A stretch of 64,000 nucleotides of DNA from Polyangiaceae bacterium (GCA_025936045.1 JAICUB010000017.1:62001-126000), one strand, 5' to 3'; positions 35,710-45,798 are shown, counted from the first letter of the stretch. The notes: generated from the sequence alone by a model not told the origin. Translations and numbers: made by a program.

Positions 35710-37395
35710 TCAGTGAGTCTGCGCCGGAGACTCGAGTGGTGGCGGGCTCTCGACACGCGCGTTCAGCGGCCAACGGATCGCGTTCAACACGGCTTGTAGC
35801 GCACCGCTCGTCGTGTCCTTCGCGAACGCCGCGCCGACGCCGAGCTCGTCTCCGACCCGCAGCTTCACGCACGCCATGGCACGCGCGTCGGTGCCGCTCT
35901 CGAGCGCGAATTCGTCGAACGCTTCGATCACGCCTCGGATTCCGTGACGCTCGGCGAGCGCGGCGAGCAAGGCCTCGACGGCGCCTGCGCCTTCGCCGAC
36001 GAGCGTGGATCCGCCGACGCTCGCTTCGACGCGCACCCGGTCGCCGCTGCGATGCACGCGGTAATCGGACAATTGCGCGCTCCGGTGGCTCGCCACGTAG
36101 GTACGCTCGAACAGCTCGCGGATCGCCGCCGGCGTGAGCTCGCCGCCGCGCGTTTCACTCTCTGCCTGCACCACGCGCGAAAAGTCGATTTGCAACCAGC
36201 GCGGCAGCGTGATGCCGAAGTCGCGCTCGAGGACGTGCAGGACGCCGCCTTTACCCGATTGGCTGTTGATGCGCACGACCTCCTCGTAGCGCCGCCCGAG
36301 ATCACGCGGATCGATGGGCAAATACGCGACCTGCCAGGGCTCGTCCACACGCTGCTTCGCGAGCGATTTTCGGATCGCGTCCTGGTGGCTGCCGCTGAAC
36401 GCCGTGAAGACGAGCTCGCCGGCGTACGCGTGCCGCGGGTGCGTCTCGATCTCGGTGCAATGCTCGACGGTCTCGACGATGTGACGCATGTCGGACAAAT
36501 CGAGCTCGGGATCGACACCTTGCGCATAGAGGTTCATCGCGGCCGTTACCAGATCCATGTTGCCCGTGCGCTCGCCGTTGCCGAGCAAGGTGCCCTCGAT
36601 GCGGTCGGCGCCCGCCAAGAGCCCGAGCTCGGCCGCCGCAACGCCGCAGCCGCGATCGTTGTGCGTGTGCAGGCTGACCTGCAAATGCTCGCGATGTCGA
36701 ATGTGCTCGCACATCCACTCGATCATGTCGGCGTAAACGTTCGGGGTGCTCATCTCGACGGTGGCCGGCAGGTTGACGATCACCCGCTGGCCGCGCTCCG
36801 GTCCCCAGACTTCGATCACGGCGTTCACGACCTCCGCCGCGAAGTCGAGCTCGGTGCCGGTGAAGCTCTCGGGTGAGTATTGGAACGTCCACGCCGTTTC
36901 GGGCCGGCGCGCCGCGCACTCTTTGACCGAGCGGGCGCCCTCGACGGCGAGCGCGCAAATACCCGCTCGGTCGAGCTCGAACACGCGCTCGCGCTGCACC
37001 GTGGAGGTGGAGTTGTAAAGGTGCATGATGGCGCGCGGCGCGCCGCGCAAGGCTTCGAAGCTCCGCTCGATCAAGGCCGGACGCGCGGGGGTGAGCACTT
37101 GGATCGTCACGTCGTCGGGGATCAGCTTGCGCTCGACGATGGTGCGGACGAAGTCGAAGTCGGGCTGCGACGCCGAGGGAAAGCCGACCTCGATTTCCTT
37201 GAGCCCGATCTCGAGCAAGAGCCCGAACATCCGGAGCTTTTGCTCGACACTCATCGGCTTGACGAGGGCCTGGTTGCCGTCGCGCAGGTCGACGGCGCAC
37301 CAAACGGGGGCGCGCTCGATCACGCGGTCGGGCCAGCGCCGATCGTGCTTTTCGATGCGGGGAAAGGGGCTGTATTTGCGATGGTCGTAGGTCAT
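35710..37395 (-). CDS. leuA: 2-isopropylmalate synthase
   Basis: RAPVWCAVDLRDGNQALVKPMSVEQKLRMFGLLLEIGLKEIEVGFPSASQPDFDF; VSLHTHNDRGCGVAAAELGLLAGADRIEGTLLGNGERTGN. Confidence 0.95.
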   Translation of the reverse strand: MTYDHRKYSPFPRIEKHDRRWPDRVIERAPVWCAVDLRDGNQALVKPMSVEQKLRMFGLLLEIGLKEIEVGFPSASQPDFDFVRTIVERKLIPDDVTIQVLTPARPALIERSFEALRGAPRAIMHLYNSTSTVQRERVFELDRAGICALAVEGARSVKECAARRPETAWTFQYSPESFTGTELDFAAEVVNAVIEVWGPERGQRVIVNLPATVEMSTPNVYADMIEWMCEHIRHREHLQVSLHTHNDRGCGVAAAELGLLAGADRIEGTLLGNGERTGNMDLVTAAMNLYAQGVDPELDLSDMRHIVETVEHCTEIETHPRHAYAGELVFTAFSGSHQDAIRKSLAKQRVDEPWQVAYLPIDPRDLGRRYEEVVRINSQSGKGGVLHVLERDFGITLPRWLQIDFSRVVQAESETRGGELTPAAIRELFERTYVASHRSAQLSDYRVHRSGDRVRVEASVGGSTLVGEGAGAVEALLAALAERHGIRGVIEAFDEFALESGTDARAMACVKLRVGDELGVGAAFAKDTTSGALQAVLNAIRWPLNARVESPPPLESPAQTH

Positions 37396-37523
37396 GGCGA
37401 GCTCTGGAAGGGGACCGAGGGTAACCAAACCGACCCGCAATCTTCTTGTGAACGTGGCGCCCGTGGAAGATTTTTTGAATATTTATTGCTACCTTTACTC
37501 ACTTCTAGGCATTTAATTGCTCC
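37396..37523. promoter_or_regulatory. AT-rich divergent intergenic region between leuA and the Lrp-like gene
   Basis: gaagattttttgaatatttattgctacctttactcacttctaggcatttaattgctcc is far more AT-rich than the surroundings. Confidence 0.6.
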
Positions 37524-38006
37524 ATGGAACACCCGCCGGAATTCGACCCCATCGACCGCCGGATCCTGGAGCAGCTGCAGCAGAACGCCGGCCTGACGAA
37601 TCAGGAACTCGCGGAGCGGGTGGGACTCTCGCCGTCGCCGTGCCTGCGCCGCGTGAAGACGCTCGAGGAGCGCGGCGTCATCGAAAAGCGCGTCGCGGTG
37701 CTCTCACCTCGAAAGCTCGGCCTCTCGCTCACGGCGCTGATCCAGATCTCCATGGACCGCCATACCCCCGACCGCTTCGACAAGTTCGAAAAGACGGTGC
37801 GGCGCTACCCCGAGGTGCAGGCTTGCTATCTCATCACGGGACAGCAGCACGACTACCTGCTCATCGTCGTGGTCCCCGGCATGGAGCAATACCAAGCGTT
37901 CTTGCTCGACAAGATCACGCGTATCGAGGGCGTGACCGGCGTGCATTCGAGCTTCGTCATGCGGCGCGTGGTGGAGACCACGGCGCTGCCGCTCGGGTAT
38001 TTGTGA
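37524..38006 (+). CDS. Lrp/AsnC-family transcriptional regulator
   Basis: DRRILEQLQQNAGLTNQELAERVGLSPSPCLRRVKTLEERGVIEKRVAVLSPRKLG. Confidence 0.94.
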   Translation: MEHPPEFDPIDRRILEQLQQNAGLTNQELAERVGLSPSPCLRRVKTLEERGVIEKRVAVLSPRKLGLSLTALIQISMDRHTPDRFDKFEKTVRRYPEVQACYLITGQQHDYLLIVVVPGMEQYQAFLLDKITRIEGVTGVHSSFVMRRVVETTALPLGYL

Positions 38007-38109
38007 GCCGCCGTGACGTGCTTTATCGACCGCACATTGCCGACCAGCACCGAGCTGCTAAATCGGGGACCGGTTCCAGTCGCATCCCTGTCTCGTTAGG
38101 AGAACCTTC

Positions 38110-39255
38110 ATGCGGAGATTGCTCGCGCGCCACGCCTTGCTCTTTGGTCTTTGCGCTTCAGGGCTGCTCGCCGCGGCCTGCGCGAGCTCGAAGGGCGCCC
38201 GGGAAGACGGCGACGGCTCGACCAACAGCGGCGGCTCGGGCAACGACGCCGCGGCCGCAACCGGCGGCACCGACACGTCGTCAGGCGGCAGCGGCGCAAC
38301 CGGCGGCACCGACACGTCGTCGGGCGGCAGCGGCGCAACCGGCGGCGCCGACACGTCGTCGGGCGGCAGCGGCGCAACCGGCGGCACCGATACGTCGTCG
38401 GGCGGCAGCGCGACGGGCGGTGACACCGGCGCTCCAGGCGGCACGGGCGCGAGCGCGGGGCAAGGCGCGGGCGCGTCGGCCGGCTCCGGTGCGGGCACGG
38501 CGGGATTGCCCGGCGCTGCCGGCGCGACGAGCGGCGGGCTCGGCAACGCGATGCAGTCCGGCATGGGTAGCTCGAGCGAACGTTACGCGACCGAGATGGT
38601 GAGCCGCGACAACGTGCCCTACATCCTCATCACCAACGGCTGGGGCCCGGGATTTCAGAGCCACACGGTCTCCTGGGACGGGACCGCGTTCACGGTCGAG
38701 GCCATGGAGGGCATGCGCGGCTCGAGCGGCCAACCGGCGTCGTATCCGAGCGTCTTCTGCGGCCATTACTCGGTGCAGCAGGTGCCCGATTGTGGCCTCC
38801 CGCGTGCGCTCGATCAGATCAAGTCCCTGAAGACGGGCTGGCGCTGGTCGGCGAACGGGAACACGGGGCCGTACAACGCCGCTTACGACATCTGGCTCGG
38901 CACCGACACGGGCTTCGGCATGTACCTGATGGTCTGGCTCCGCGATCCACCGACCGAGCAGCCCGCGGGCTCGCCCGATCCGGCGAATCAAGGCATCACG
39001 GTCGCGAACACGCCGGGCGTCTGGAACATCTGGAGCGGCACGGTGAACAATCGTCCCATCATCAACTGGGTGCGCGCCGAGGGCAGCGACACCTCGGAGA
39101 TCGAGTTCGACGTGATGGACTTCATTCGCGACGCGCAAACGCGCGGGCTCACCATCACGGGCACGCAAGTGAACGCGGTCGCCGTTGGGTTCGAGATCTG
39201 GCAAGGACCGGTCACGAACCTGAAGAGCGAAGACTTCTACGTCGACGTGGAGTGA
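38110..39255 (+). CDS. GH12-like (endoglucanase-fold) lipoprotein with Gly/Ser/Thr repeat linker
   Basis: LLAAACASS lipobox; TSSGGSGATGGTD repeats; C-terminal NAAYDIWLGTDTGFGMYLMVWL and VAVGFEIWQGPVTNLKSEDFYVDVE resemble the GH12 AYDL / YELMIWL / FGTEPFTG motifs. Confidence 0.7.
   Translation: MRRLLARHALLFGLCASGLLAAACASSKGAREDGDGSTNSGGSGNDAAAATGGTDTSSGGSGATGGTDTSSGGSGATGGADTSSGGSGATGGTDTSSGGSATGGDTGAPGGTGASAGQGAGASAGSGAGTAGLPGAAGATSGGLGNAMQSGMGSSSERYATEMVSRDNVPYILITNGWGPGFQSHTVSWDGTAFTVEAMEGMRGSSGQPASYPSVFCGHYSVQQVPDCGLPRALDQIKSLKTGWRWSANGNTGPYNAAYDIWLGTDTGFGMYLMVWLRDPPTEQPAGSPDPANQGITVANTPGVWNIWSGTVNNRPIINWVRAEGSDTSEIEFDVMDFIRDAQTRGLTITGTQVNAVAVGFEIWQGPVTNLKSEDFYVDVE
38257..38412. repeat. 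39-bp tandem repeat, 4 copies, encoding (ATGGTDTSSGGSG)n
   Basis: Unit starts 'gcaaccggcggcaccgacacgtcg' at 38257, 38296, 38335, 38374. Confidence 0.93.
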
Positions 39256-39351
39256 CGAAGGAGTCGGCGGCGCGCGTAGTTCCAGCCGGGGAGCGCACTT
39301 TCTTGCGCTTTGCTCGCTCTCGCTCGGGCTCTTGACGTAGAACGTAGAGCA

Positions 39352-42120
39352 ATGTGGCGATGGCTCGAGCGCGTGCCCCGGCGCCGCGTCACGCTTGCGG
39401 CGCTCGGCGCGCTCTTCATCGCCGTCGAGCTCGCTTTCTTTCGCGGCACGACGGGCGCGGGCGTCGCGCTCATGCTGCTCGTCGGGGCGGCGGGCGCGGG
39501 CGCGGCGTGGCTGCGGGCCGAGCTACGAGCGCGCGCTTGGTCGCGCGGAGAAACGGCCGCGAGGCGTCGTAGTATCGCCGAGTGCGCGCTCGTCACGACG
39601 CTCGTCGTCGTCGCGAGCGCGTGCGTCTGGGGGCCCGCGTTCCAACGCGGCGGCTACAGCCGCTACGATTGGGCGCCGCATCACGCGAACCTGCGCCACC
39701 TCGTGGATGCGCTCGCCAAAGGCGACGGCGTACCGCGCTGGGTGCAGAGCGTCGCGACGGGCGCGAGCCCCTACGAGCTCTATCCACTATTTCTGGACTA
39801 CGTCACGGCGCGCGTGGCCGTCCTTTTTCACGTCGAGGATCTCACGCTCCTGCTCGTGCGCTCGGGCATCCTCATCCATACGCTGGGCGCCGTGGGCGCG
39901 GCGCTCCTCGCACGCCGCGTCGTCGGCTGGAAATGGGGCGCGTTCGTCGGACTCGCCGTGCTGCTCGATTTCGGCTCGCTCTTCGGCGGCGGCGCGAGCG
40001 GCGTCCTCTACCTCGGCGTCGTGCACAGCACCCTTGCGTTGAGCGTCTGGCCGTTCGTGATGCTCGCCCTCATCGAAGCGCTCGAACGGCCGTCGCTCCT
40101 CACCTCGGCGAGCATCTGGCTCCTCACGGCGTTCGCGCTGCTCTGCCACCCCATCGGCCTCGTCGCCGCGCTCGCGACGGCGGGCGCGCTCGTGCTCGTC
40201 GCGTGCCTCGCGCGCGACGTACCTCGGCACCGGGTCCTGTTCGCGCTCGGGCACCTCGCGCTCGGAGTCGGCCTCGTCGCGTGGGTCTGGCGTCCGTTCA
40301 GCCAGCGGGTCTTGCTATACGGCCTTCACTACGCCTGGACGCCGGACGCCGCCGGCCATTTTTTCGGCGATTTGCTGCAAAACTCGCAGCCACAAGCGAC
40401 GTTCACGCCGCTCGTCTACGTCGCCTACGTCGGCATGCTGGTCGCGCTGCTTTCGCGACGAGCGGCGCCGACGCTCGTCGCCTGTTACGCGACGATTTTG
40501 CTGTCGGGCTTGGTCGACCAGCTCTACCTGGTGCTCCACCTCGCGCCGTCGCTCGAAACGGCGCGCATGCAAGTGTCGCGCTTCGCCTCGATGACGAAGG
40601 CGAGTGTCTACGTCTCCGCGGCGTATCTCTTGGCCGGCGCGTGGCTACGCGTCGCGCCGCTCTGGCGCGACCGAGGGCGCTACCTCGGCGCGGCCATTCT
40701 CGCGGTGCTTGCGTTTCCGTTCGCGCGCGGCGCCGTCGCGTACACGAGCGAGCTCGAGCGCGAACTCGCGGCGCAGGCGCACCCGGACGTTCCGGACGCA
40801 GCCGGGTTTCGCGCTTTGATCGCCTGGGCCCGCGACCAGGAGCGCGCGGAACGACCGGACGCCTACGCGCGCTTGTTGAGCGACGATACCGAGCGCTATT
40901 ACTCCGTGTGTCACGTGAACGCCGAGTCCGGCTTGCCGGCGCTCTGGCTCGGAGACACGTCGCAGCTGTTCTTGCGGGAGCGCATCGAGGACGGCTCCCC
41001 CGCGAGCCTACGCCGCTTCGACGTTCGCTGGGTCATGCACCACGGCGCGCCGCCGTCGACGGGTGACCCCGCAACCGAGCGGCGATTCGGCAGCTATTTC
41101 GTGCGTGAGGTGCCGGAATGGGACGGGCGCTTCGCACGCATCGAGCGCGGTGCGGGCAACGCCGTCGTGACGCGCCTCGAGGACGACCGCGTCGACGTGG
41201 AGCTCCGTGACACCCGTGCTCCGGCGCTCGTGGCGCTCGGCATGGGCTACTACCCGCGCTGGGAAGCCACGCACGAGACGCGGGGCAAGCTCGACGTGTA
41301 TGCCTATCCGACGATTCCGGGCGGCAAGCTACGCGTGGTCGCCGCATGGCTGCCGCCTGGTCGCACCACGTTCCGCCCGTCGGGCCCGCTGCCGTCCGAC
41401 GGCAGTGGTTCGACGGCCAGCGTGCTCGCACTGCTCGCGGGCGTTGCGAGCAGCGTCGTATGGCCGCTGGCGCGCGTTCGACGACGCCTGCTCCGAGGTT
41501 TCGCGACCGCCGCGCGCTCCGTTCGGCGCGAGCACGCAAAGCTCGCGACGCTGGGAGCAATCGTCCTCGTGATCGCGCTGCTCGGCTCGAGCTTCGGGAA
41601 CGCACGGCGCGCGACCGCCGCACTCGAGGTCGGCAGTGGCCTCGTTCCGCTCGCGCGCGTGGAAGAACGGCACGGGGACGGGTTCCGCGCTTGCGCGTAC
41701 TCGTGGCTCAGCGGGCAATTCCGCTGCCCGAGCGGGGCGCTCGTTTTCGACGCCGAAGCGCAGCTCCTCAACGATGCACCCCCGAGCCCCGCGCTCGTGA
41801 GCCCCGTCGTGAGGCTCAGCGCACGAAGCACGCCGAGCGAGCTCCGCCTCGTGTTCGAACCGCGCTTGCAGGGGGAGTATTGGGCGAGGACGGCTCGGAC
41901 TACCGCGACGCTGGCCGTCACGGGTGTGCCGGTGGTGACGCTCGACGACCGGCAGGTATCGCTCGTTTATCCCTCGAAAAGCGCGCGCCGCGAGGTCGTG
42001 CTCGAGGCGCGGGTCGACGCCCGCGAGAGCGCGGACATCAGCCTCGTTCGCGCTCGGACCCTCGAACCGGTTCGGAATTATCCTGAAGCACCTGAAGCGC
42101 CACCCCTACCCGGCGGGTGA
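39352..42120 (+). CDS. Large polytopic membrane protein, GT-C/YfhO-like architecture
   Basis: 922 aa; >10 hydrophobic segments in the N-terminal ~500 aa; soluble C-terminal domains; extra TM segments at LALLAGVASSVVWPLA and LATLGAIVLVIALLGSSF. Confidence 0.6.
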   Translation: MWRWLERVPRRRVTLAALGALFIAVELAFFRGTTGAGVALMLLVGAAGAGAAWLRAELRARAWSRGETAARRRSIAECALVTTLVVVASACVWGPAFQRGGYSRYDWAPHHANLRHLVDALAKGDGVPRWVQSVATGASPYELYPLFLDYVTARVAVLFHVEDLTLLLVRSGILIHTLGAVGAALLARRVVGWKWGAFVGLAVLLDFGSLFGGGASGVLYLGVVHSTLALSVWPFVMLALIEALERPSLLTSASIWLLTAFALLCHPIGLVAALATAGALVLVACLARDVPRHRVLFALGHLALGVGLVAWVWRPFSQRVLLYGLHYAWTPDAAGHFFGDLLQNSQPQATFTPLVYVAYVGMLVALLSRRAAPTLVACYATILLSGLVDQLYLVLHLAPSLETARMQVSRFASMTKASVYVSAAYLLAGAWLRVAPLWRDRGRYLGAAILAVLAFPFARGAVAYTSELERELAAQAHPDVPDAAGFRALIAWARDQERAERPDAYARLLSDDTERYYSVCHVNAESGLPALWLGDTSQLFLRERIEDGSPASLRRFDVRWVMHHGAPPSTGDPATERRFGSYFVREVPEWDGRFARIERGAGNAVVTRLEDDRVDVELRDTRAPALVALGMGYYPRWEATHETRGKLDVYAYPTIPGGKLRVVAAWLPPGRTTFRPSGPLPSDGSGSTASVLALLAGVASSVVWPLARVRRRLLRGFATAARSVRREHAKLATLGAIVLVIALLGSSFGNARRATAALEVGSGLVPLARVEERHGDGFRACAYSWLSGQFRCPSGALVFDAEAQLLNDAPPSPALVSPVVRLSARSTPSELRLVFEPRLQGEYWARTARTTATLAVTGVPVVTLDDRQVSLVYPSKSARREVVLEARVDARESADISLVRARTLEPVRNYPEAPEAPPLPGG

Positions 42121-42234
42121 TGCGACGCTTCGGCCTCACGCGCGGCTCGTCGTCCACAGGCCACGCACACGCTGGGGAGAAGCACAAAAGCGTCAAGGGC
42201 ACGATTGTCACACCGAGGCGTGATTGAAGCCCGC

Positions 42235-43572
42235 TCATTCGGCTGCAGCGTGCCCGGAGCCGAGCAACGTGCGAGCGGCCGACGTTCCACTCTTCACCGC
42301 GGCCGCGACCGTACCCACCTCGTCGGCATCGAAAAAATCACCGATCACGAGCAGCGGAGGGCTACCGGCGAAGATCGGCAGCTCGACTTCCGAATCAGCG
42401 CCGGCAAGCTCGTACGGATACGCGCCCCGCGACAGCTGATCGACGCCGAAATCATGCACGTACACGTCGCGGACGAACCCGCGCGCTTCCGTCAGTGTCT
42501 GGCCCATCAGCCGTGCGAAGGTCGCCAGCGCCGCGGCGCCGGCACGTCGCTCCCCGGCAATTTTCGCGCAGCGAGGCCCGCCGCACCAGGCGACGAGGCG
42601 GGGATCCTTGGGGTCCGAGCTCGACCACCACGTCGGAAAGTCCTCGTCGAGCGCGTGAATGAACGAGCCAGCGGGCAGCGCGGCTTGAAAGGGCACCGGC
42701 TCGACCAAGCGGAGCGTCACCCGAAGGGCAAGCCCGCTCTCGAAGCGCCGCGCCGCGAACTGCACCTCCGGCGGCGGCGGCTCGAGCTCGATCCCGCCGA
42801 GCTCGCGCGGCGCCTGAAACATCGCGAGAGGTACCGCGACGATACAGGCCTTCGCCCGGTACTCGCGCAGGCCGTCTCGCACGACGACACCTTCTCCCGT
42901 GACGGCCACGGTCTCGACGCGACAGCCGAGGGCGAGCCCGGCGCCCGCGTTCACGAGCTCGGCGGAGAGAAAATCGATGAGGGCGCCGTAGCCCTGCGGG
43001 GCGCGCGCTTGAGTTTCCGTGACGGACGCCTGCCGGATGATGGAGCGCGCGCTGACGCGATCGGCTGGACCTCCGTGAAATCCTTCGACGAAATGCTGAA
43101 ACCAGCGACCGTGCTCGGAGTCGAGTCCACGCATGTGCGCTAGCTCGAGCGCGGATTCGCCGTCCGTAGGCCGTGCACGTTCGAGCTCGCCGAGGACGTC
43201 GTTGAGGTCCTTCGCGGGACGAACCTCGCCACCCGCGAGCTCGAAATGTCGGCCCGCCACGGGCTCGAGCTCGAGCCGCGCCTCTCGAGCGAGCGCCAAG
43301 AGCTCCGGCGGCTTACCGTGGATGAACTCCGCGCCGAGCTCGACCGGCGCGGCCGCAGGCTCGGGTCGAACCGTGAGGATGCGCCCGCCAGGGCGCCCGC
43401 GCCCTTCGAGCACGGCAACGCGGGCCCCGCCGCGAGCGAGCTCATGCGCGGCGGAGAGGCCGCCGATGCCTGCCCCGACGACGATGACATCCCATCCGCC
43501 CTTTTCGACTGACGGTTCGACTCGTTCGACTTCTTCGCCCACGCGCCTTCGAGCCAGCAAGCCATGTACCAA
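42235..43572 (-). CDS. FAD-dependent amine oxidase (monoamine-oxidase-like)
   Basis: DVIVVGAGIGGLSAAHELARGGARVAVLEGRGRPGGRILTV; C-terminal LLVIGDFFDADEVGTVAAAVKSGTSAARTLL. Confidence 0.9.
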   Translation of the reverse strand: MVHGLLARRRVGEEVERVEPSVEKGGWDVIVVGAGIGGLSAAHELARGGARVAVLEGRGRPGGRILTVRPEPAAAPVELGAEFIHGKPPELLALAREARLELEPVAGRHFELAGGEVRPAKDLNDVLGELERARPTDGESALELAHMRGLDSEHGRWFQHFVEGFHGGPADRVSARSIIRQASVTETQARAPQGYGALIDFLSAELVNAGAGLALGCRVETVAVTGEGVVVRDGLREYRAKACIVAVPLAMFQAPRELGGIELEPPPPEVQFAARRFESGLALRVTLRLVEPVPFQAALPAGSFIHALDEDFPTWWSSSDPKDPRLVAWCGGPRCAKIAGERRAGAAALATFARLMGQTLTEARGFVRDVYVHDFGVDQLSRGAYPYELAGADSEVELPIFAGSPPLLVIGDFFDADEVGTVAAAVKSGTSAARTLLGSGHAAAE

Positions 43573-43859
43573 GCGTGAACGGTCGTGCGTGGGCGGCCTC
43601 GGAGCCAGTGCGCCACGGGGCGTTTTGTAGCGGTGAGTCAGTCGTCACGCGGCTGGCCGTAGGGCCCTCGTGCGCCGGCGCCGTGCCATCCAAACCAAAG
43701 ACCCGAGCACCACGCCGAACGATGCAGCGAACGGAAGTTTCGCGTTCGAGAAAGCGACGGCGCCCTTCCATGCGATCGATCTCGGTGCGCACGCTCGCCT
43801 TCATGCTCGGCGATGCGCGTCGCCGCGAGCGTCGGAGCTTCATGCGAGCCGCCTTCTGA

Positions 43860-44495
43860 GTGCGTTCACCGGGGAAACGCGCGGCCGTCCCGCGCTTACA
43901 CTTCCGAACGAGCTCGACGGCGACTGTTCGCGGTTATGCTGCGCGCCCCTTGGCCACCACCACCGTCGCGAATCCGCCCTGGGCCGAGCTCGTGCAGCTG
44001 GTTCCCATCGTCACGCTGGCCTTGCCGTTCATCATCGCCGGCAAAATCGATTTCGAGCGAGCGGGGACAGCGCTCCTCCTCGCTGCGCTCCTCACATTGC
44101 CCGTTTCGGCGTTCGTGCTCGCCAAGGGTTGCGTCCTCAACCCGATCTTGGTCGGAACGGCGCTGTGGTTGTGGCTGGCGGCCGTTGCGTTTCGAGCGCC
44201 ACTCCCCGGCCTCGTCGCCGTTCTGAGCGACGCTCAGGGTGCCGGTCTCTTCGCGGGCGTGCTCGCCATCGGCCTCGTGAGCACCTTCGCGTCACCGCAA
44301 GGCTTCGTCGGCTGCCGGCATCCGAACCGTGCATGGCTCGCGCGCGCGTCCCTTCTGCTGCTCTTGCTGAGTACGCTGGCCCTCGGCTGGTCCTGGGCGT
44401 TCCGTCAGAATATTCGCCTCGGCGGCGGGCTACCCTTCATCGTGCTCAACGTGGCCCGTCGCATGCTCGTGTTACGCGCTCCAAAACCCGTCTGA
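43860..44495 (+). CDS. Small polytopic membrane protein of unknown function
   Basis: Hydrophobic segments WAELVQLVPIVTLALPFIIAG, GTALLLAALLTLPVSAFVLA, GLFAGVLAIGLVSTFA, ASLLLLLLSTLALGWSWAF; start uncertain. Confidence 0.55.
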   Translation: MRSPGKRAAVPRLHFRTSSTATVRGYAARPLATTTVANPPWAELVQLVPIVTLALPFIIAGKIDFERAGTALLLAALLTLPVSAFVLAKGCVLNPILVGTALWLWLAAVAFRAPLPGLVAVLSDAQGAGLFAGVLAIGLVSTFASPQGFVGCRHPNRAWLARASLLLLLLSTLALGWSWAFRQNIRLGGGLPFIVLNVARRMLVLRAPKPV

Positions 44496-44610
44496 CGCGA
44501 CCTACCGCTACGGAACGCCCACTGGCGGCGGATCATGCTTGGAAGATCTTCCGCCATTTCACCCCCTTGCGGGCAGGAGCCCCCGGCACGACATACTTCT
44601 CGAGTCGTTC

Positions 44611-45072
44611 ATGGTCACGACCATGCGCTACGCCCCTCAGGGGCAAGTGTTCGTCACCGTGCACGGCACCGAGCCGCCGTCGGATGACGAGTGGGCTCGC
44701 TACCTCGAGGTCAGCAAGACGCATTTCGGCTCGCTCCGGGCGAGCGTGGTCATCACGGAAGGCGGCGGGCCGAACAGCCGACAGCGAGCGCTCCTCACCG
44801 AACGGTATCCGGAGTTCGGGCCGGTCCCCGTGGCCGTCGTCTCCGATTCGCCGATGACGCGCGGGATCGTCACGGCGCTCCACTGGCTCGGCAAGAACAT
44901 CCGCGCTTTCCGCCCGACGGACCTTGCCGGGGCGTTCGAATACCTTTCGGTGCCCGTCGCGGAGCGTGAAGCCCTGCTGCATCGCGTTGCCGTGCTGCGC
45001 TCCGAGCTCCGCAGCATCGACGCGTCCGAGCGCGCGAACGCCGTCGCAAGCACCAAGCACCGAAACGGCTGA
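44611..45072 (+). CDS. STAS/SpoIIAA-like small soluble protein
   Basis: MVTTMRYAPQGQVFVTVHGTEPPSDDEWARYLEVSK...VAVVSDSPMTRGIVTALHWLGKNIRAFRPTDLAGAFEYL. Confidence 0.5.
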   Translation: MVTTMRYAPQGQVFVTVHGTEPPSDDEWARYLEVSKTHFGSLRASVVITEGGGPNSRQRALLTERYPEFGPVPVAVVSDSPMTRGIVTALHWLGKNIRAFRPTDLAGAFEYLSVPVAEREALLHRVAVLRSELRSIDASERANAVASTKHRNG

Positions 45073-45209
45073 GCCTCGCCAATTATGCGGATTTCTTGCT
45101 GAAATCGCGCCGGAGCGCGTGCTCTGAGCTACTCGGCCCGGCTTCGGGGTCATGAAGATCAGCGGATGGCCATCCTCCTACTGCCGCAGCAAAGCGGGCA
45201 CCATGTCGC

Positions 45210-45797
45210 GTGGTGACCGAACCTCGGCCGACCACGCGTTCCGGCGCAGGCCCGACGGACGCCGCTCTCGTCCTGGCGGCACGAGCGGGGGAGCTCTGGG
45301 CCCAGGAAGCGCTATTTCAACGTTACGCGCGCATGGTGCTCGCGCTCTCGCAGCGGGTCTTGGCGGGCCGCGACGATGCGGACGATCTCGCACAGGACGC
45401 GTTCGTGTACGCGTTCACGCGCCTCGACACGCTGCAGAACCCACAGGCGTTTCACGCGTGGCTGCGCTCGATCGTGGTACGGACCGCGAGCAAGCGGCTG
45501 CGGCGCCAGCGCTTGCTCACGCGTCTCGGCTTGCGGCGGAGCGAGCCCATCGACCCGGACAGCGTGATCGCCGTGGAAGCGCCGCCGGACGTGGCCGCGG
45601 AGCTCCGCCACGTTTACCGGCTGATCGAGCGGCTACCCGCCGAGGAGCGTGTCGCCCTGGTGCTTCGGCGCGTCGAGGGTATGGAGCTTTTGGAGATCGC
45701 CGAGGAGATGAAGTTGAGCCTCGCCACCGTCAAACGGCGGCTCGCCGCAGCCGAAGGCCGGCTCGAGCGCGCGAAGGCGAGAAGGGCCGCACCGTAA
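45210..45797 (+). CDS. ECF-family RNA polymerase sigma factor
   Basis: ADDLAQDAFVYAFTRLDTLQNPQAFHAWLRSIVVRTASKRLRR; LPAEERVALVLRRVEGMELLEIAEEMKLSLATVKRRLAAAEGRL. Confidence 0.9.
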   Translation: MVTEPRPTTRSGAGPTDAALVLAARAGELWAQEALFQRYARMVLALSQRVLAGRDDADDLAQDAFVYAFTRLDTLQNPQAFHAWLRSIVVRTASKRLRRQRLLTRLGLRRSEPIDPDSVIAVEAPPDVAAELRHVYRLIERLPAEERVALVLRRVEGMELLEIAEEMKLSLATVKRRLAAAEGRLERAKARRAAP

Positions 45798-45798
45798 C

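Noticed and set aside
38257-38412. Considered as a CRISPR-like array
   Set aside because: Contiguous 39-bp coding repeats without unique spacers.
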